DNA of 64,000 bases from Enterococcus pallens ATCC BAA-351 (lineage in GTDB: Bacteria > Bacillota > Bacilli > Lactobacillales > Enterococcaceae). The stretch spans positions 62,001 to 126,000 of the forward strand of contig NZ_ASWD01000007.1 of the NCBI RefSeq assembly GCF_000407485.1, given 5' to 3'. The position numbers and the translations under genes are program-made. The notes under the pieces were generated by a model. It was not told where the DNA came from, did not search any database, and saw only the letters and a program-made list of their open reading frames with translations. Shown here in pieces: positions 21,224 through 29,502 of this stretch. Numbering within the stretch: the stretch's first letter is position 1; each line of letters opens with the position of its first letter.

Positions 21224-21934
21224 ATGGAACATGCTGTATCCCATAAATTTGATTTATCCGCCAACTTTCTTAAGTATTTGGCAATCGCTGCAATGTTTTT
21301 AGATCATTTCGCCAGTGTCTTTATTCCTAGCGACCAACCAATTTGGTTCGTTCTGCGGCTTTTCGGTCGTTTATGTGCGCCGATTATGTGTTACTTCGTG
21401 GCTGAAGGTGAGTTTTTTACCTCGAATCGAAAAAAATATTTACAACGCTTAGTCCTTTTTGCTTTGCTGGCACATTTTCCCTATGTCATTTATTTTAATC
21501 TACCGCTGTTTGGCGCCACTAGCGTCCTATGGGGACTAGCGCTTGGATTAATGGCCTTAATTTTCGTCAAACACTCCCCTGCTAATCTCGGGATAAAGAT
21601 TGCTTTTGTAGGATTATGCTGCTTGCTAGCTATTTGGGCAGATTGGAATTTCGTTTCTGTACTTTGGATTCTTGGTTTTGGACTATTTCGCGGCCGCTTC
21701 AAAAAACAAATGCTTAGTTTTCTGCTGATAGGACTCGTCTTTCATTTATATCCACTGTTGCGGGATTACGGAACAGCTGATTTATATCAAATCGGAATCG
21801 TGCTGGCTATTCCGGTGTTGGCCTTGTATCATGGAAGAAAAGGACGCGGCGGCAAATGGATGAAATGGGGCTTTTACTTATTTTACCCAGGACATTTACT
21901 CCTGCTTGAGCTGCTAAAAATAATGATCAGATAG
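21224..21934 (+). CDS. TraX family membrane protein
   Basis: 236 residues with about seven or eight membrane helices. The N-terminal F-L-K-Y-L-A-I-A-A-M-F-L-D-H, then F-G-R-L-C-A-P-I-M-C-Y-F-V-A-E-G, and the late Y-P-G-H-L-L-L-L are the TraX signature. The founder acetylates F pilin; chromosomal homologues probably acetylate other surface substrates. It is 8 bp upstream of the VanX-family lipoprotein gene, so the two are probably co-transcribed and may both act at the envelope. Confidence 0.85.
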   Translation: MEHAVSHKFDLSANFLKYLAIAAMFLDHFASVFIPSDQPIWFVLRLFGRLCAPIMCYFVAEGEFFTSNRKKYLQRLVLFALLAHFPYVIYFNLPLFGATSVLWGLALGLMALIFVKHSPANLGIKIAFVGLCCLLAIWADWNFVSVLWILGFGLFRGRFKKQMLSFLLIGLVFHLYPLLRDYGTADLYQIGIVLAIPVLALYHGRKGRGGKWMKWGFYLFYPGHLLLLELLKIMIR

Positions 21935-21942
21935 GAGGCAAC

Positions 21943-23127
21943 ATGAAATCAATTGCATTACTAGTTACTACTGGCGTTCTATTATTGACAATGGCCGGTT
22001 GTCAGCAAAACAACGAAACTTCTGAATCCGGTAGTAGTCCAACAACTGAAACAGCTGTTCCCTCTAAAGAGTCATCTTCGATTAGTCAGGAGACTGCTTC
22101 CTCCTCTGCTTCAACCGAGGAAACTCCAGAGCTTACGGGTGAAGTTTACCAGGGACAATACGAATTGCCACTGCAGGGGGCAACTGGTTATGTCTCTATC
22201 ACCCTGCCGTTGAGAGAAGCCAATACTATTCAAGGCACTGAGCTGAGACGTTTAGAGCCAGGAACTGGTTTTACCATTTTAAAGGAAGATAACGGCTGGC
22301 TGCAGGTAAAAGTTGAGGGCCAAACGGGGTGGCTGGATAGTAATTATTGTATGGTGAATTTGCCGGATTTGATTCCTTCGATCCAATACAATATCACGAA
22401 TAATACTAAGTCATTATTCACTTCCTCTGGACACACTATCCCTAATGTTACTGGACAGATGTTGTATGAAAGCCGAGATTTAAATGACCGGTTGGGTAAG
22501 GAAGAATACATTGTACCCGTCTTATACAATATGGCTGGAAAAATTATGCAAGCTCAAACAGCGGCCTTGTCGGAGGGCAACACCTTAGTCATTTATGAAG
22601 GTTTCCGCCCATTACCGGTACAATTAAATGTTGCCAATCAGCTGATGCAACTGGCTCAAGCGACACCAGAAGTCATGGCAGGCATCGCTTCACAGCCCTG
22701 GCAAATTGATTGGTTCATTTCTACTAAAGTTTCTAACCACCAAGTAGGCTATGCAATTGATGTAACGGTTGCCAAAATTGACACGTCCAAGCAGAAAAAA
22801 GTTGGCAAGTATTTAATCACGGAGGTAGAAACCTCCACTGAGTATCCGATGCACACAGCTATGCACGAATTGAGTGCGCAATCAGCGATTTACACTCAGC
22901 CAGTGGCCTCCAATGATCGTACCGCATGGCAAAGTGCCGTTGTAAATCCTAATAACAGCGGCAATGTTGCCTTACTCCAGCACTACCTAATCACTATCGG
23001 CGGATTAACGCCATTGGCTTCGGAATGGTGGCATTTCAACGATCTTGATGCCTTAGATGCTTTACAAAATCAAAAAGGAAACGGCGATTTTGTATTATCT
23101 TCTACCTACAGCGAAATACCAGAATAA
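21943..23127 (+). CDS. Lipoprotein with SH3-like and VanX-family (M15D) peptidase domains
   Basis: 394 residues. Signal and lipobox (T-M-A-G-C), then a Ser/Thr-rich spacer, an SH3-like domain (about 70-140, ending D-N-G-W-L-Q-V-K-V-E-G-Q-T-G-W-L), then a D-Ala-D-Ala dipeptidase-type domain. The zinc and catalytic motifs are seen: E-G-F-R-P, S-N-H-Q-V-G-Y-A-I-D-V-T (SxHxxGxAxD) and E-W-W-H-F-N (ExxW-H). By family it would cleave D-Ala-containing dipeptides or peptidoglycan stems. Being extracellular, it differs from cytoplasmic VanX and is more likely a cell-wall peptidase than a vancomycin resistance enzyme. Confidence 0.8.
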   Translation: MKSIALLVTTGVLLLTMAGCQQNNETSESGSSPTTETAVPSKESSSISQETASSSASTEETPELTGEVYQGQYELPLQGATGYVSITLPLREANTIQGTELRRLEPGTGFTILKEDNGWLQVKVEGQTGWLDSNYCMVNLPDLIPSIQYNITNNTKSLFTSSGHTIPNVTGQMLYESRDLNDRLGKEEYIVPVLYNMAGKIMQAQTAALSEGNTLVIYEGFRPLPVQLNVANQLMQLAQATPEVMAGIASQPWQIDWFISTKVSNHQVGYAIDVTVAKIDTSKQKKVGKYLITEVETSTEYPMHTAMHELSAQSAIYTQPVASNDRTAWQSAVVNPNNSGNVALLQHYLITIGGLTPLASEWWHFNDLDALDALQNQKGNGDFVLSSTYSEIPE

Positions 23128-23133
23128 TCATTA

Positions 23134-23165
23134 CAGGGAGATAAACCAGTTGGCTTATCTCCCTG
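23134..23165. terminator. Convergent terminator
   Basis: CAGGGAGATAA and TTATCTCCCTG form a perfect 11-bp stem between two convergent genes. A short T stretch follows on the plus strand. Confidence 0.75.
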
Positions 23166-23176
23166 TTTCTGTTGCA

Positions 23177-24235
23177 TTAGACTACCTGTAATTCTTTTGC
23201 CGCCTTGGTCTCCGCCAGCAAAATACAATCAATCAGCTCCATCACCCTGTGTACCTCATGATTTTTCACAATCGGCTCTGCTTGATGACGAACTACTTCA
23301 TAAAAATTACGATAGAAGGACACATATTCAGCTTTAGGCTTTGTAAACGGTAGCTTAACAGTTGAATCCTCAGAAGGTGGTGCCATGGTCTTCGTTAACC
23401 CGACACCAGCTTGGATCGGCTGCGGTGCGGACAAGTTCTCATTTTTTGAAGCAACGACCATTTCGCCAGACAAATCCCAATCCTCAATTTTGGCCGTGCC
23501 TTCAGTTCCTTTCACATACCAACGCGGTAATTTCGTGTAGTTAGTAGTGCCTACCTCCACTACAGCCCGTAACCCATTTTCAAAAGTAAGGACACAGCTA
23601 AAGCCATCATCCACTTCATCACCTAAAATATAGCTCAAATCAGCGGATACTTTTTGGATTGGATGATCTACTAAAAATAATAATTGGTCAAAAAGATGAA
23701 CCCCCCAGTCCAACACCATTCCACCGCCATGAGCCTTCAAGTGACGCCAATCACCAGGAATTCCATTGGCCCCCTGTACCCGCGATTCAATTTGAAAGAT
23801 GTCACCCATTTTCCGATTTTTGTACAGTTCACGAATAATGAGAAAATCCGGGTCCCAGCGACGATTTTGATGCACCATAAAGATGCAATCGGTCTCTTGA
23901 GCAACCGCCAGTATTTCATCAAATTCTTCTGTTGTCAACGTCACCGGTTTTTCACAAACCACATGTTTCCCAGCTTGTAAAGCCTGAATTGCTAATTCTT
24001 TGTGCACATCGTTAGGAGTGGCAATTAGTACCGCTTCAACTTGCCTATCTAATAATACCGCTTCATAACTAGGATAAAGTATATGTCCATTTTCTGCGGA
24101 AACAGCTTGGCGTTCCTCAGACACATCATAGGTTCCGATCACTTGAACGCGTTCTTGATCTTTTGGCATGATAGTATGCACATGATAGCTGCCCATACCG
24201 CCATACCCGATAACCGCAAAATTGATTGGTTTCAT
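23177..24235 (-). CDS. Gfo/Idh/MocA family oxidoreductase
   Basis: 352 residues. N-terminal Rossmann motif V-I-G-Y-G-G-M-G-S-Y-H, then I-A-T-P-N-D-V-H and the hallmark C-E-K-P-V-T-L. The C-terminal domain shows D-W-G-V-H-L-F-D-Q with the catalytic His region. Such enzymes oxidise or reduce sugars and polyols with NAD(P). It is last of a three-gene catabolic operon (dehydrogenase, isomerase, dehydrogenase). Substrate unknown. Confidence 0.85.
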   Translation of the reverse strand: MKPINFAVIGYGGMGSYHVHTIMPKDQERVQVIGTYDVSEERQAVSAENGHILYPSYEAVLLDRQVEAVLIATPNDVHKELAIQALQAGKHVVCEKPVTLTTEEFDEILAVAQETDCIFMVHQNRRWDPDFLIIRELYKNRKMGDIFQIESRVQGANGIPGDWRHLKAHGGGMVLDWGVHLFDQLLFLVDHPIQKVSADLSYILGDEVDDGFSCVLTFENGLRAVVEVGTTNYTKLPRWYVKGTEGTAKIEDWDLSGEMVVASKNENLSAPQPIQAGVGLTKTMAPPSEDSTVKLPFTKPKAEYVSFYRNFYEVVRHQAEPIVKNHEVHRVMELIDCILLAETKAAKELQVV

Positions 24236-24246
24236 TTATTTCCTCC

Positions 24247-25215
24247 TTATGCCCACCACATATCGGCCGGCTGATCCTTGATTATAATGCTTTTTAAGTT
24301 TGTAACTGCTCGCGTTAGACCTTCGTCGATCGACATAATTGGGTCTTCATGCTCGATACTTAATACATAATCGTAGCCATACAAACGCAATGCCGAAATA
24401 ATATCTGACCAAACCTTCAAGTCGTGGCCACAGCCAACGGTCCGGAAAGTCCATGCTCTAGTTTGTACATTGTTATATGGCTGCATATCTGTTAAACCGT
24501 ACATATTGATATTGTCTTGATCCAAGTAGGTATCTTTGGCATGGAAATGATGGATGGCGCCTTCTTTACCCAGAATTTTGACCGCGGCTACTGGATCAAT
24601 CCCCTGCCACCACAAGTGACTTGGATCTAAATTACAACCGATTGCTTTTCCCGTTGCTTCCCGCAGCTTCAACATCGTATAAGGCGTATGACATAAGAAA
24701 CCACCATGCAATTCGATCCCTATTTTTACACCTGCAGCTTCAGCAATCGTATTGATTTCTTGCCAGTAAGGAATTAGCTTTTGTTCCCATTGATAATTAT
24801 AATTGTCATCATAAGCAGTCGGCCACGGCAATACCGGCCAGTTTACCTGCGTGTCAGATGGATTGCCGCCGGAAACACCTGAGAAACCATTGACTACAGA
24901 AACATTCATTAAGCTTGCTAGCTTAATCGTTTTCTGTAACAGTTCATCGGCCTCCTGAGCAGTTTCTTTAACCGGTGATATCGGATTATGGTGACAGCTC
25001 AAAGCAGAAATACTCAATCCTTTATCAGCTAATTTTGCCAAATATTCCTGACGCGCTTCCTTGCTGTTTAACAGCTTGTCAATATCCAAATGAGCATTTC
25101 CTGGCGATCCGCCTGTTCCAATCTCAACAGTCTGTAAACCTTGTTTTGCTACCGCATCAATCATTTCCTCAAAGCTTAAATTGTTAAATAGTGGGGTAAA
25201 TACACCTAATTTCAT
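24247..25215 (-). CDS. Sugar phosphate isomerase/epimerase (AP endonuclease-like TIM barrel)
   Basis: 322 residues. Family features are M-K-L-G-V-F-T-P-L-F, V-E-I-G-T-G, a metal-binding Glu in I-G-I-E-L-H-G-G, N-L-D-P-S-H-L-W-W, and H-F-H-A-K-D. These fit the IolE/xylose isomerase-like superfamily. It lies between two Gfo/Idh/MocA dehydrogenase genes (11- and 12-bp gaps), the usual setting for inositol-like or keto-sugar catabolism. AGGAGG precedes the ATG. Substrate unknown. Confidence 0.85.
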   Translation of the reverse strand: MKLGVFTPLFNNLSFEEMIDAVAKQGLQTVEIGTGGSPGNAHLDIDKLLNSKEARQEYLAKLADKGLSISALSCHHNPISPVKETAQEADELLQKTIKLASLMNVSVVNGFSGVSGGNPSDTQVNWPVLPWPTAYDDNYNYQWEQKLIPYWQEINTIAEAAGVKIGIELHGGFLCHTPYTMLKLREATGKAIGCNLDPSHLWWQGIDPVAAVKILGKEGAIHHFHAKDTYLDQDNINMYGLTDMQPYNNVQTRAWTFRTVGCGHDLKVWSDIISALRLYGYDYVLSIEHEDPIMSIDEGLTRAVTNLKSIIIKDQPADMWWA

Positions 25216-25227
25216 CGCTTGTTCCTC

Positions 25228-26301
25228 CTATAAAAAGACTGGCTGACCAGTGGTTGATGATTCGTAAATGGCCTCTAATATTTCTGTTACGACTAGCGCC
25301 TGCTTCGGCTTCACTACCGGCTCTTGATCTTCTAAAATTGCAGTAATCCAAGACTGAGCCTCTGTCAACGCCGGGTCGTCTCCTTCACCATCGTAAAAAT
25401 CCACGCCGCCTGTTTCTAATTCGATTTTCTTTTCAAACAATAAACTGTGATCTTCACCATTTAAGGTCAATCCGGCATTCATATCTGCTCCACCTTTAGT
25501 TCCACAAAGTGTCGTCTTAGCTTCCTTTACATCTAAGCTGTTTAAAGCCCAGCTAGATTCTAAGAAGATACTGGCTCCATTCTCCATCACAATAAAACCA
25601 AAAGCTGAATCCTCCACCTTGAACTTTTCTGGGTTCCATGATCCCCAGGCATTAGCCGCATTCTCCGTATCAGCTAGCTTATGGTACGCTTTACCGACTA
25701 CATATTTTGGCTGATAATTATTCATCATCCACAAAGTCAAATCCAAGGCATGTGTACCAATATCAATTAGCGGCCCACCGCCCTGCGCTTCTTCATCAAG
25801 GAAAACACCCCATGTAGGAACTGCTCGACGACGAATCGCATGCGCTTTACCAAAATAGATATCTCCTAATGCGCCTTCTTGACAAACCTCTTGCAAATAT
25901 CGTGAATCTGTCCGGAAACGGTTTTGGTAGCCAATAGTCAATTTTTTGCCGGTTCTTTCGGCTGCTTCGATCATCTGCTTCGCCTCAGCCGAGGTTTTTG
26001 CCATGGGTTTCTCGCACATTACATGACAATCTGCCTCTAAAGCGGCAATCGTTAATTCTGCATGAGAAGAGTTAGGGGTGCATACATGTACTACATCCAA
26101 TGACATTTCTGCCAGCATTTCCTTGTAATTAGTAAATACCTTAGCATCCTCGGTTCCAAAGATTACCTGTGCATTAACTGCACGTTCCAAAATAACATCG
26201 CAGAAAGCTACTAACTCGACTTCCTTAATCTGCTCTAAAGCCGGAAGATGCTTCCCTTTAGCAATTCCGCCACACCCAATAATTCCAATTTTTAGCTTCA
26301 T
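25228..26301 (-). CDS. Gfo/Idh/MocA family oxidoreductase
   Basis: About 357 residues. Rossmann motif I-I-G-C-G-G-I-A-K-G-K-H, then C-T-P-N-S-S-H-A-E and C-E-K-P-M-A-K. The C-terminal part has G-G-G-P-L-I-D-I-G-T-H-A-L-D with the catalytic Asp/His region. The ATG at 26301 is chosen because GGAGGG lies just upstream; an ATG four codons earlier sits on that site. First gene of the catabolic operon, with a TATACT -10 near 26330. Paired with the other dehydrogenase, it may oxidise and re-reduce a keto-sugar. Confidence 0.85.
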   Translation of the reverse strand: MKLKIGIIGCGGIAKGKHLPALEQIKEVELVAFCDVILERAVNAQVIFGTEDAKVFTNYKEMLAEMSLDVVHVCTPNSSHAELTIAALEADCHVMCEKPMAKTSAEAKQMIEAAERTGKKLTIGYQNRFRTDSRYLQEVCQEGALGDIYFGKAHAIRRRAVPTWGVFLDEEAQGGGPLIDIGTHALDLTLWMMNNYQPKYVVGKAYHKLADTENAANAWGSWNPEKFKVEDSAFGFIVMENGASIFLESSWALNSLDVKEAKTTLCGTKGGADMNAGLTLNGEDHSLLFEKKIELETGGVDFYDGEGDDPALTEAQSWITAILEDQEPVVKPKQALVVTEILEAIYESSTTGQPVFL

Positions 26302-26450
26302 AAGTCCCTCCATACTCTTTATTTATCTATAGTATAGTGAAACTATCCCAGGATTTCTTCCTTTATTCCTAACCAAAAGTTCCCGAATTTTGCGCTTTTT
26401 TACCTGATACTAAAAGCTTAATATTCTCCAAAAAAAAATTAAGATAACAA

Positions 26451-26480
26451 AAAACCAGCATCTTTCGTAAGACACTGGAA
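26451..26480 (-). terminator. Terminator after the malG remnant
   Basis: On the minus strand CCAGTGTCTT pairs with AAGATGCTGG (two wobble pairs) followed by TTTTTTG. It ends the ABC transporter operon before the dehydrogenase operon. Confidence 0.7.
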
Positions 26481-26485
26481 TAAAA

Positions 26486-26659
26486 CTACTGATTTATTTG
26501 TTTCTGGAATTGCTTTGGAATAATATACGAAACAAATTGACCACCCTCTGCTCGAAACGAGGTCAAAAAGATCCAGAGAATCGGGAAGACCCAGATCGCT
26601 GCCAAAAAAATCAGCGCTGCATAAATCACTATCTTTGAGCTTTTGCGATTTTTTTCCAT
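26486..26659 (-). pseudogene. Truncated MalG-type ABC sugar permease
   Basis: 57 codons starting with an ATG directly after the TAA of the MalF-type gene. The product has the standard MalG start: basic residues, one membrane helix (I-V-I-Y-A-A-L-I-F-L-A-A-I-W-V-F-P-I-L-W), then F-L-T-S-F-R-A-E-G-G-Q-F. A normal MalG has about 280 residues, including the EAA loop. Here the frame ends after P-K-Q-F-Q-K-Q-I-N-Q, just before a terminator. About 220 residues are missing, so this permease half cannot function unless another gene supplies it. Confidence 0.8.
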
Positions 26660-28015
26660 TTATAACGCCCCTTCTTTTTTGTATGATCCTGACCGAGTAT
26701 ACGCAAATAGTGAAAAGACTGCACTAAGCACAAACGTGATAATTCCGATAACAGAAGCAATGTTGTAGTCCGCCACCTCAACTGTCAGCTTGTATAACCA
26801 AGTAACCAATAAATCAGTTTCTCCAGCATTATAGAAATCACTGTTTAATGGACCGCCACCTGTCAGCAGATAAATCACATTGAAATTATTAATGTTGCCG
26901 ATAAACTGTTGAATTAGACTTGGTGCCATAACAAATAAAATTTGCGGAAAGGTTATATAACGAAAAACCTGAAGTTTATTTGCCCCATCCATGCGAGCTG
27001 CCTCAATTTGATCCTCTGGCAAATTCATGATGATACCAGTAGTTACAAGCATGGATACCGGAATACCAATCCACATATTTACTACAATGACTGAGATTTT
27101 TGCCATTAATCCGTTAGTTAGAAAAGGAATCGGAGCATTAATCAACTGAAGCTCTTGTAAAAAAGCGTTAATCGGACCTGAAGCATGCAGCATATTCTGC
27201 ATGATCAATAGCGAAATAAACTGTGGCACTGCCATTGTTAGCACAAACAGGGTTCGAAAAACTTTTTTCCCTTTAATTCCTTTTGAATTTATCAGCAAAG
27301 CCAACAGCACTCCAAAAAAGAAACTAGTTGCTGTGGCGCACAAGGCCCAAATTAATGTCCATCCCAGAAGTGGGAAGAACGTCCCAGAAATACGACCACT
27401 TAGGACATTACCAAAATTTGCTAAGCCAACCCAGTCAAATAAGCTTTTGGGCGGCAAATGATTGTGATCATAGCTGGTGAAAGCTAACGAAATCATATAC
27501 ATCAATGGCAATACGGTAAAAACAATTACGCCTACCATTGGGATAGACATTAATGTAAGATGGAAACGTTCATCCAGCAACGAACGAACATCCTGCATAA
27601 ATGTAGGAATTGCTAAATCATGACTTCTTAAGTAGTAAAGCTGTTTCGTACTTTTCAAATTGGTTTTATACAGTAGGATAAAAATGATAAGTGCAATAAT
27701 AGTAGCAATTCCATAAATCAACAGCAGCATTGAATTGTCACCAGTCACTTGTACATTGATACCAAGCGTTTCATCAAATACCCAGCCTTGCTGATTTGTC
27801 CCCAAAGTAACCAAGCCGCGAAGATTATTAATCCCCCTCATAAAAAACCAGACCAGAAAGCCGATCTCACTAATTAAAAACAGCAATCCTTTAATAATTT
27901 GTTTATTAGCAAGATTTCCAGCCCCCATAACCACAAAGGCAGCCTTCTCTCCCAGATTGCCATTAGAAAGAATTTGCTTATAAGAGGTTTGCTGCACTCC
28001 TTTATTTTCTTCCAT
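26660..28015 (-). CDS. MalF-type ABC sugar permease
   Basis: About 451 residues. The long form with an N-terminal membrane region (about 30-130) before the transport core is typical of Gram-positive maltodextrin-type MalF/MdxF proteins. The EAA loop is present near the end (E-D-Q-I-E-A-A-R-M-D-G-A-N-K-L-Q-V-F). The ATG at 28015 has AGGTGG upstream, while the first possible start at 28051 lacks a site. Its partner MalG is truncated and no ATPase gene is in the window, so function depends on genes elsewhere (for example a shared MsmX-type ATPase). Confidence 0.85.
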   Translation of the reverse strand: MEENKGVQQTSYKQILSNGNLGEKAAFVVMGAGNLANKQIIKGLLFLISEIGFLVWFFMRGINNLRGLVTLGTNQQGWVFDETLGINVQVTGDNSMLLLIYGIATIIALIIFILLYKTNLKSTKQLYYLRSHDLAIPTFMQDVRSLLDERFHLTLMSIPMVGVIVFTVLPLMYMISLAFTSYDHNHLPPKSLFDWVGLANFGNVLSGRISGTFFPLLGWTLIWALCATATSFFFGVLLALLINSKGIKGKKVFRTLFVLTMAVPQFISLLIMQNMLHASGPINAFLQELQLINAPIPFLTNGLMAKISVIVVNMWIGIPVSMLVTTGIIMNLPEDQIEAARMDGANKLQVFRYITFPQILFVMAPSLIQQFIGNINNFNVIYLLTGGGPLNSDFYNAGETDLLVTWLYKLTVEVADYNIASVIGIITFVLSAVFSLFAYTRSGSYKKEGAL

Positions 28016-28037
28016 TTTTCCACCTCGTTTTAATGAT

Positions 28038-28065
28038 CGCAGGATACCCACAAAAGCATCCTGCG
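28038..28065 (-). promoter_or_regulatory. Intercistronic hairpin between binding-protein and permease genes
   Basis: CGCAGGAT and ATCCTGCG form a perfect 8-bp stem with a 12-base loop and no T run. Hairpins here commonly stabilise the upstream binding-protein message and lower permease expression. Confidence 0.6.
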
Positions 28066-28071
28066 AAGTGC

Positions 28072-29298
28072 TTAATCTTTAGTTGCTGATGTGTCATCGA
28101 CTAATTGTGTCAATTTCTTTTCCATTTGATCCTCGGGAATTTTACCTTTGTAGCTGTCACTTATAACTGATAAAGCACCTGGCCAAAAGCTGACCATTTC
28201 AGGAATTTTAGGCATCAATTCAGTAAATCCTGGTTGAGCCATTTTTACAACCGTACTTGCTAAAGGATCATTGGCAACTTTTTCAGACTGCTGCAATTCT
28301 TTATTGGAAGGAATTGTATTCATTTTTTCGAAGGCTTGCTCCTGTGCAGCTTTACTGGATAGATAACTTGCCAACTCCATTGCTTCTAGTGGATGCTTCG
28401 TATTCGCATTCACACTATAAAGTTTCACTCCCAAGAAAGCCTTCATCTGGACCGTTCCATCTCCGAAATCATTTGTTGGATAAGGTGCAATTCCCATGTT
28501 ATCCCCTAAAATTTCTTCGATATTTTCACGTCCCCATGGCCCACTCACTAAAGCAGCAATTGAGCCGTTTTCCAGTTGACTCATCAAGTCCGCATTAGCT
28601 TGAACAACATTCGGATTTTTGCCTTGAGCAGCAATCCATTTTAAGGTGTTTACACCTTTCGCATCATTGAAAGTGGTTCCCGAAGCATCTTCTCCGTCTT
28701 CACCGTACAATTTCGAACCGTTTGATACAAAAAATGGAACTGCGAAGTAATCCGCACCCGCCTCTTCAAAATTTAATCCAATTTTTTCTTTAGCGACAAT
28801 TCCTTCATAGGTTTTAACATCTTCTTCGGTTAATTTAGATTTATCGTAATAAAGCATCATGCTCTCTACACCGTAAGGATAGCCATATAATTTATCTTGG
28901 TAAGTGGCACCATTGACAGCTTGTTCGGTATTGTTTTCTTTTACCTCTTCTGCGTATTTCGTATTCTCATAGACAACTCCAGCTTCTACTAACTGTCCAA
29001 GCTGATCGTGAGGCATGCTGAAAACATCTGCAGCTGCATCTGGATCTTTTTTGACAAACTCCTGAGCTTTTCCAGTATCAGATTCTACTACTTCAATGGG
29101 ATAATCAATCCCGTTACTTTCTCTATATTCTTTTACAACATCCTTATAAAAGTCACCCGTACCAGGATCAACCCAAACCTTCAAGTTCACATCGCCAGAA
29201 TCTGTTTGGCTGCTAGAGCTGTCATTTCCTCCACCGCAACCTGCCAACAGTAACGCAGCAAAAACTGTAACAATACTTAAACCTACTTTTTTCTTCAT
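28072..29298 (-). CDS. Sugar-binding lipoprotein of ABC transporter (MalE-like)
   Basis: About 408 residues. Signal and lipobox L-L-L-A-G-C are clear. The mature part has the MalE pattern: a D-V-F-S-M-P-H-D-Q-L segment, then Y-G-Y-P-Y-G-V-E-S-M-M-L-Y-Y-D-K and a late A-A-Q-E-Q-A-F. The ATG at 29298 has AAAGGAGA upstream. It is the first gene of the operon, under tandem LacI-type operators and divergent from the LacI gene. It would capture an oligosaccharide, maltodextrin-like by family. Confidence 0.85.
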   Translation of the reverse strand: MKKKVGLSIVTVFAALLLAGCGGGNDSSSSQTDSGDVNLKVWVDPGTGDFYKDVVKEYRESNGIDYPIEVVESDTGKAQEFVKKDPDAAADVFSMPHDQLGQLVEAGVVYENTKYAEEVKENNTEQAVNGATYQDKLYGYPYGVESMMLYYDKSKLTEEDVKTYEGIVAKEKIGLNFEEAGADYFAVPFFVSNGSKLYGEDGEDASGTTFNDAKGVNTLKWIAAQGKNPNVVQANADLMSQLENGSIAALVSGPWGRENIEEILGDNMGIAPYPTNDFGDGTVQMKAFLGVKLYSVNANTKHPLEAMELASYLSSKAAQEQAFEKMNTIPSNKELQQSEKVANDPLASTVVKMAQPGFTELMPKIPEMVSFWPGALSVISDSYKGKIPEDQMEKKLTQLVDDTSATKD

Positions 29299-29326
29299 GG
29301 CTATTCTCCTTTGATTTTGATAAAAC

Positions 29327-29424
29327 ATGAAAACGATACCTCAACTTTTAACACTAAATATCAGAAGGCGTTTTCTTTATAAATCGAGTATATGTCAATC
29401 GTTTTCATATGTCAATCGTTTTCA
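29327..29424. promoter_or_regulatory. LacI-type operator cluster
   Basis: A perfect 17-bp tandem repeat, TATGTCAATCGTTTTCA, lies at 29391-29407 and 29408-29424. The inverted core ATGAAAACGAT lies at 29327-29337. The repeats share the AATCGTTTTCAT word, typical of LacI-family half-sites. They sit between the binding-protein gene and the divergent LacI gene. Confidence 0.75.
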
Positions 29425-29502
29425 TAATATTTTTTTGTTGCTATATAAGCATTTTAGTCTATAATGAGGTTAAGAATCCATAAAAAATAAGGAGTACATT
29501 AG

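Noticed and set aside
21943-23127. Vancomycin resistance VanX
   Set aside because: The protein is a lipoprotein with an SH3-like domain, and no vanH, vanA or vanRS is nearby.
29327-29424. CcpA cre sites in the LacI region
   Set aside because: The words share TGAAAACG but break the cre consensus in the second half; local LacI operators explain the tandem repeats better.
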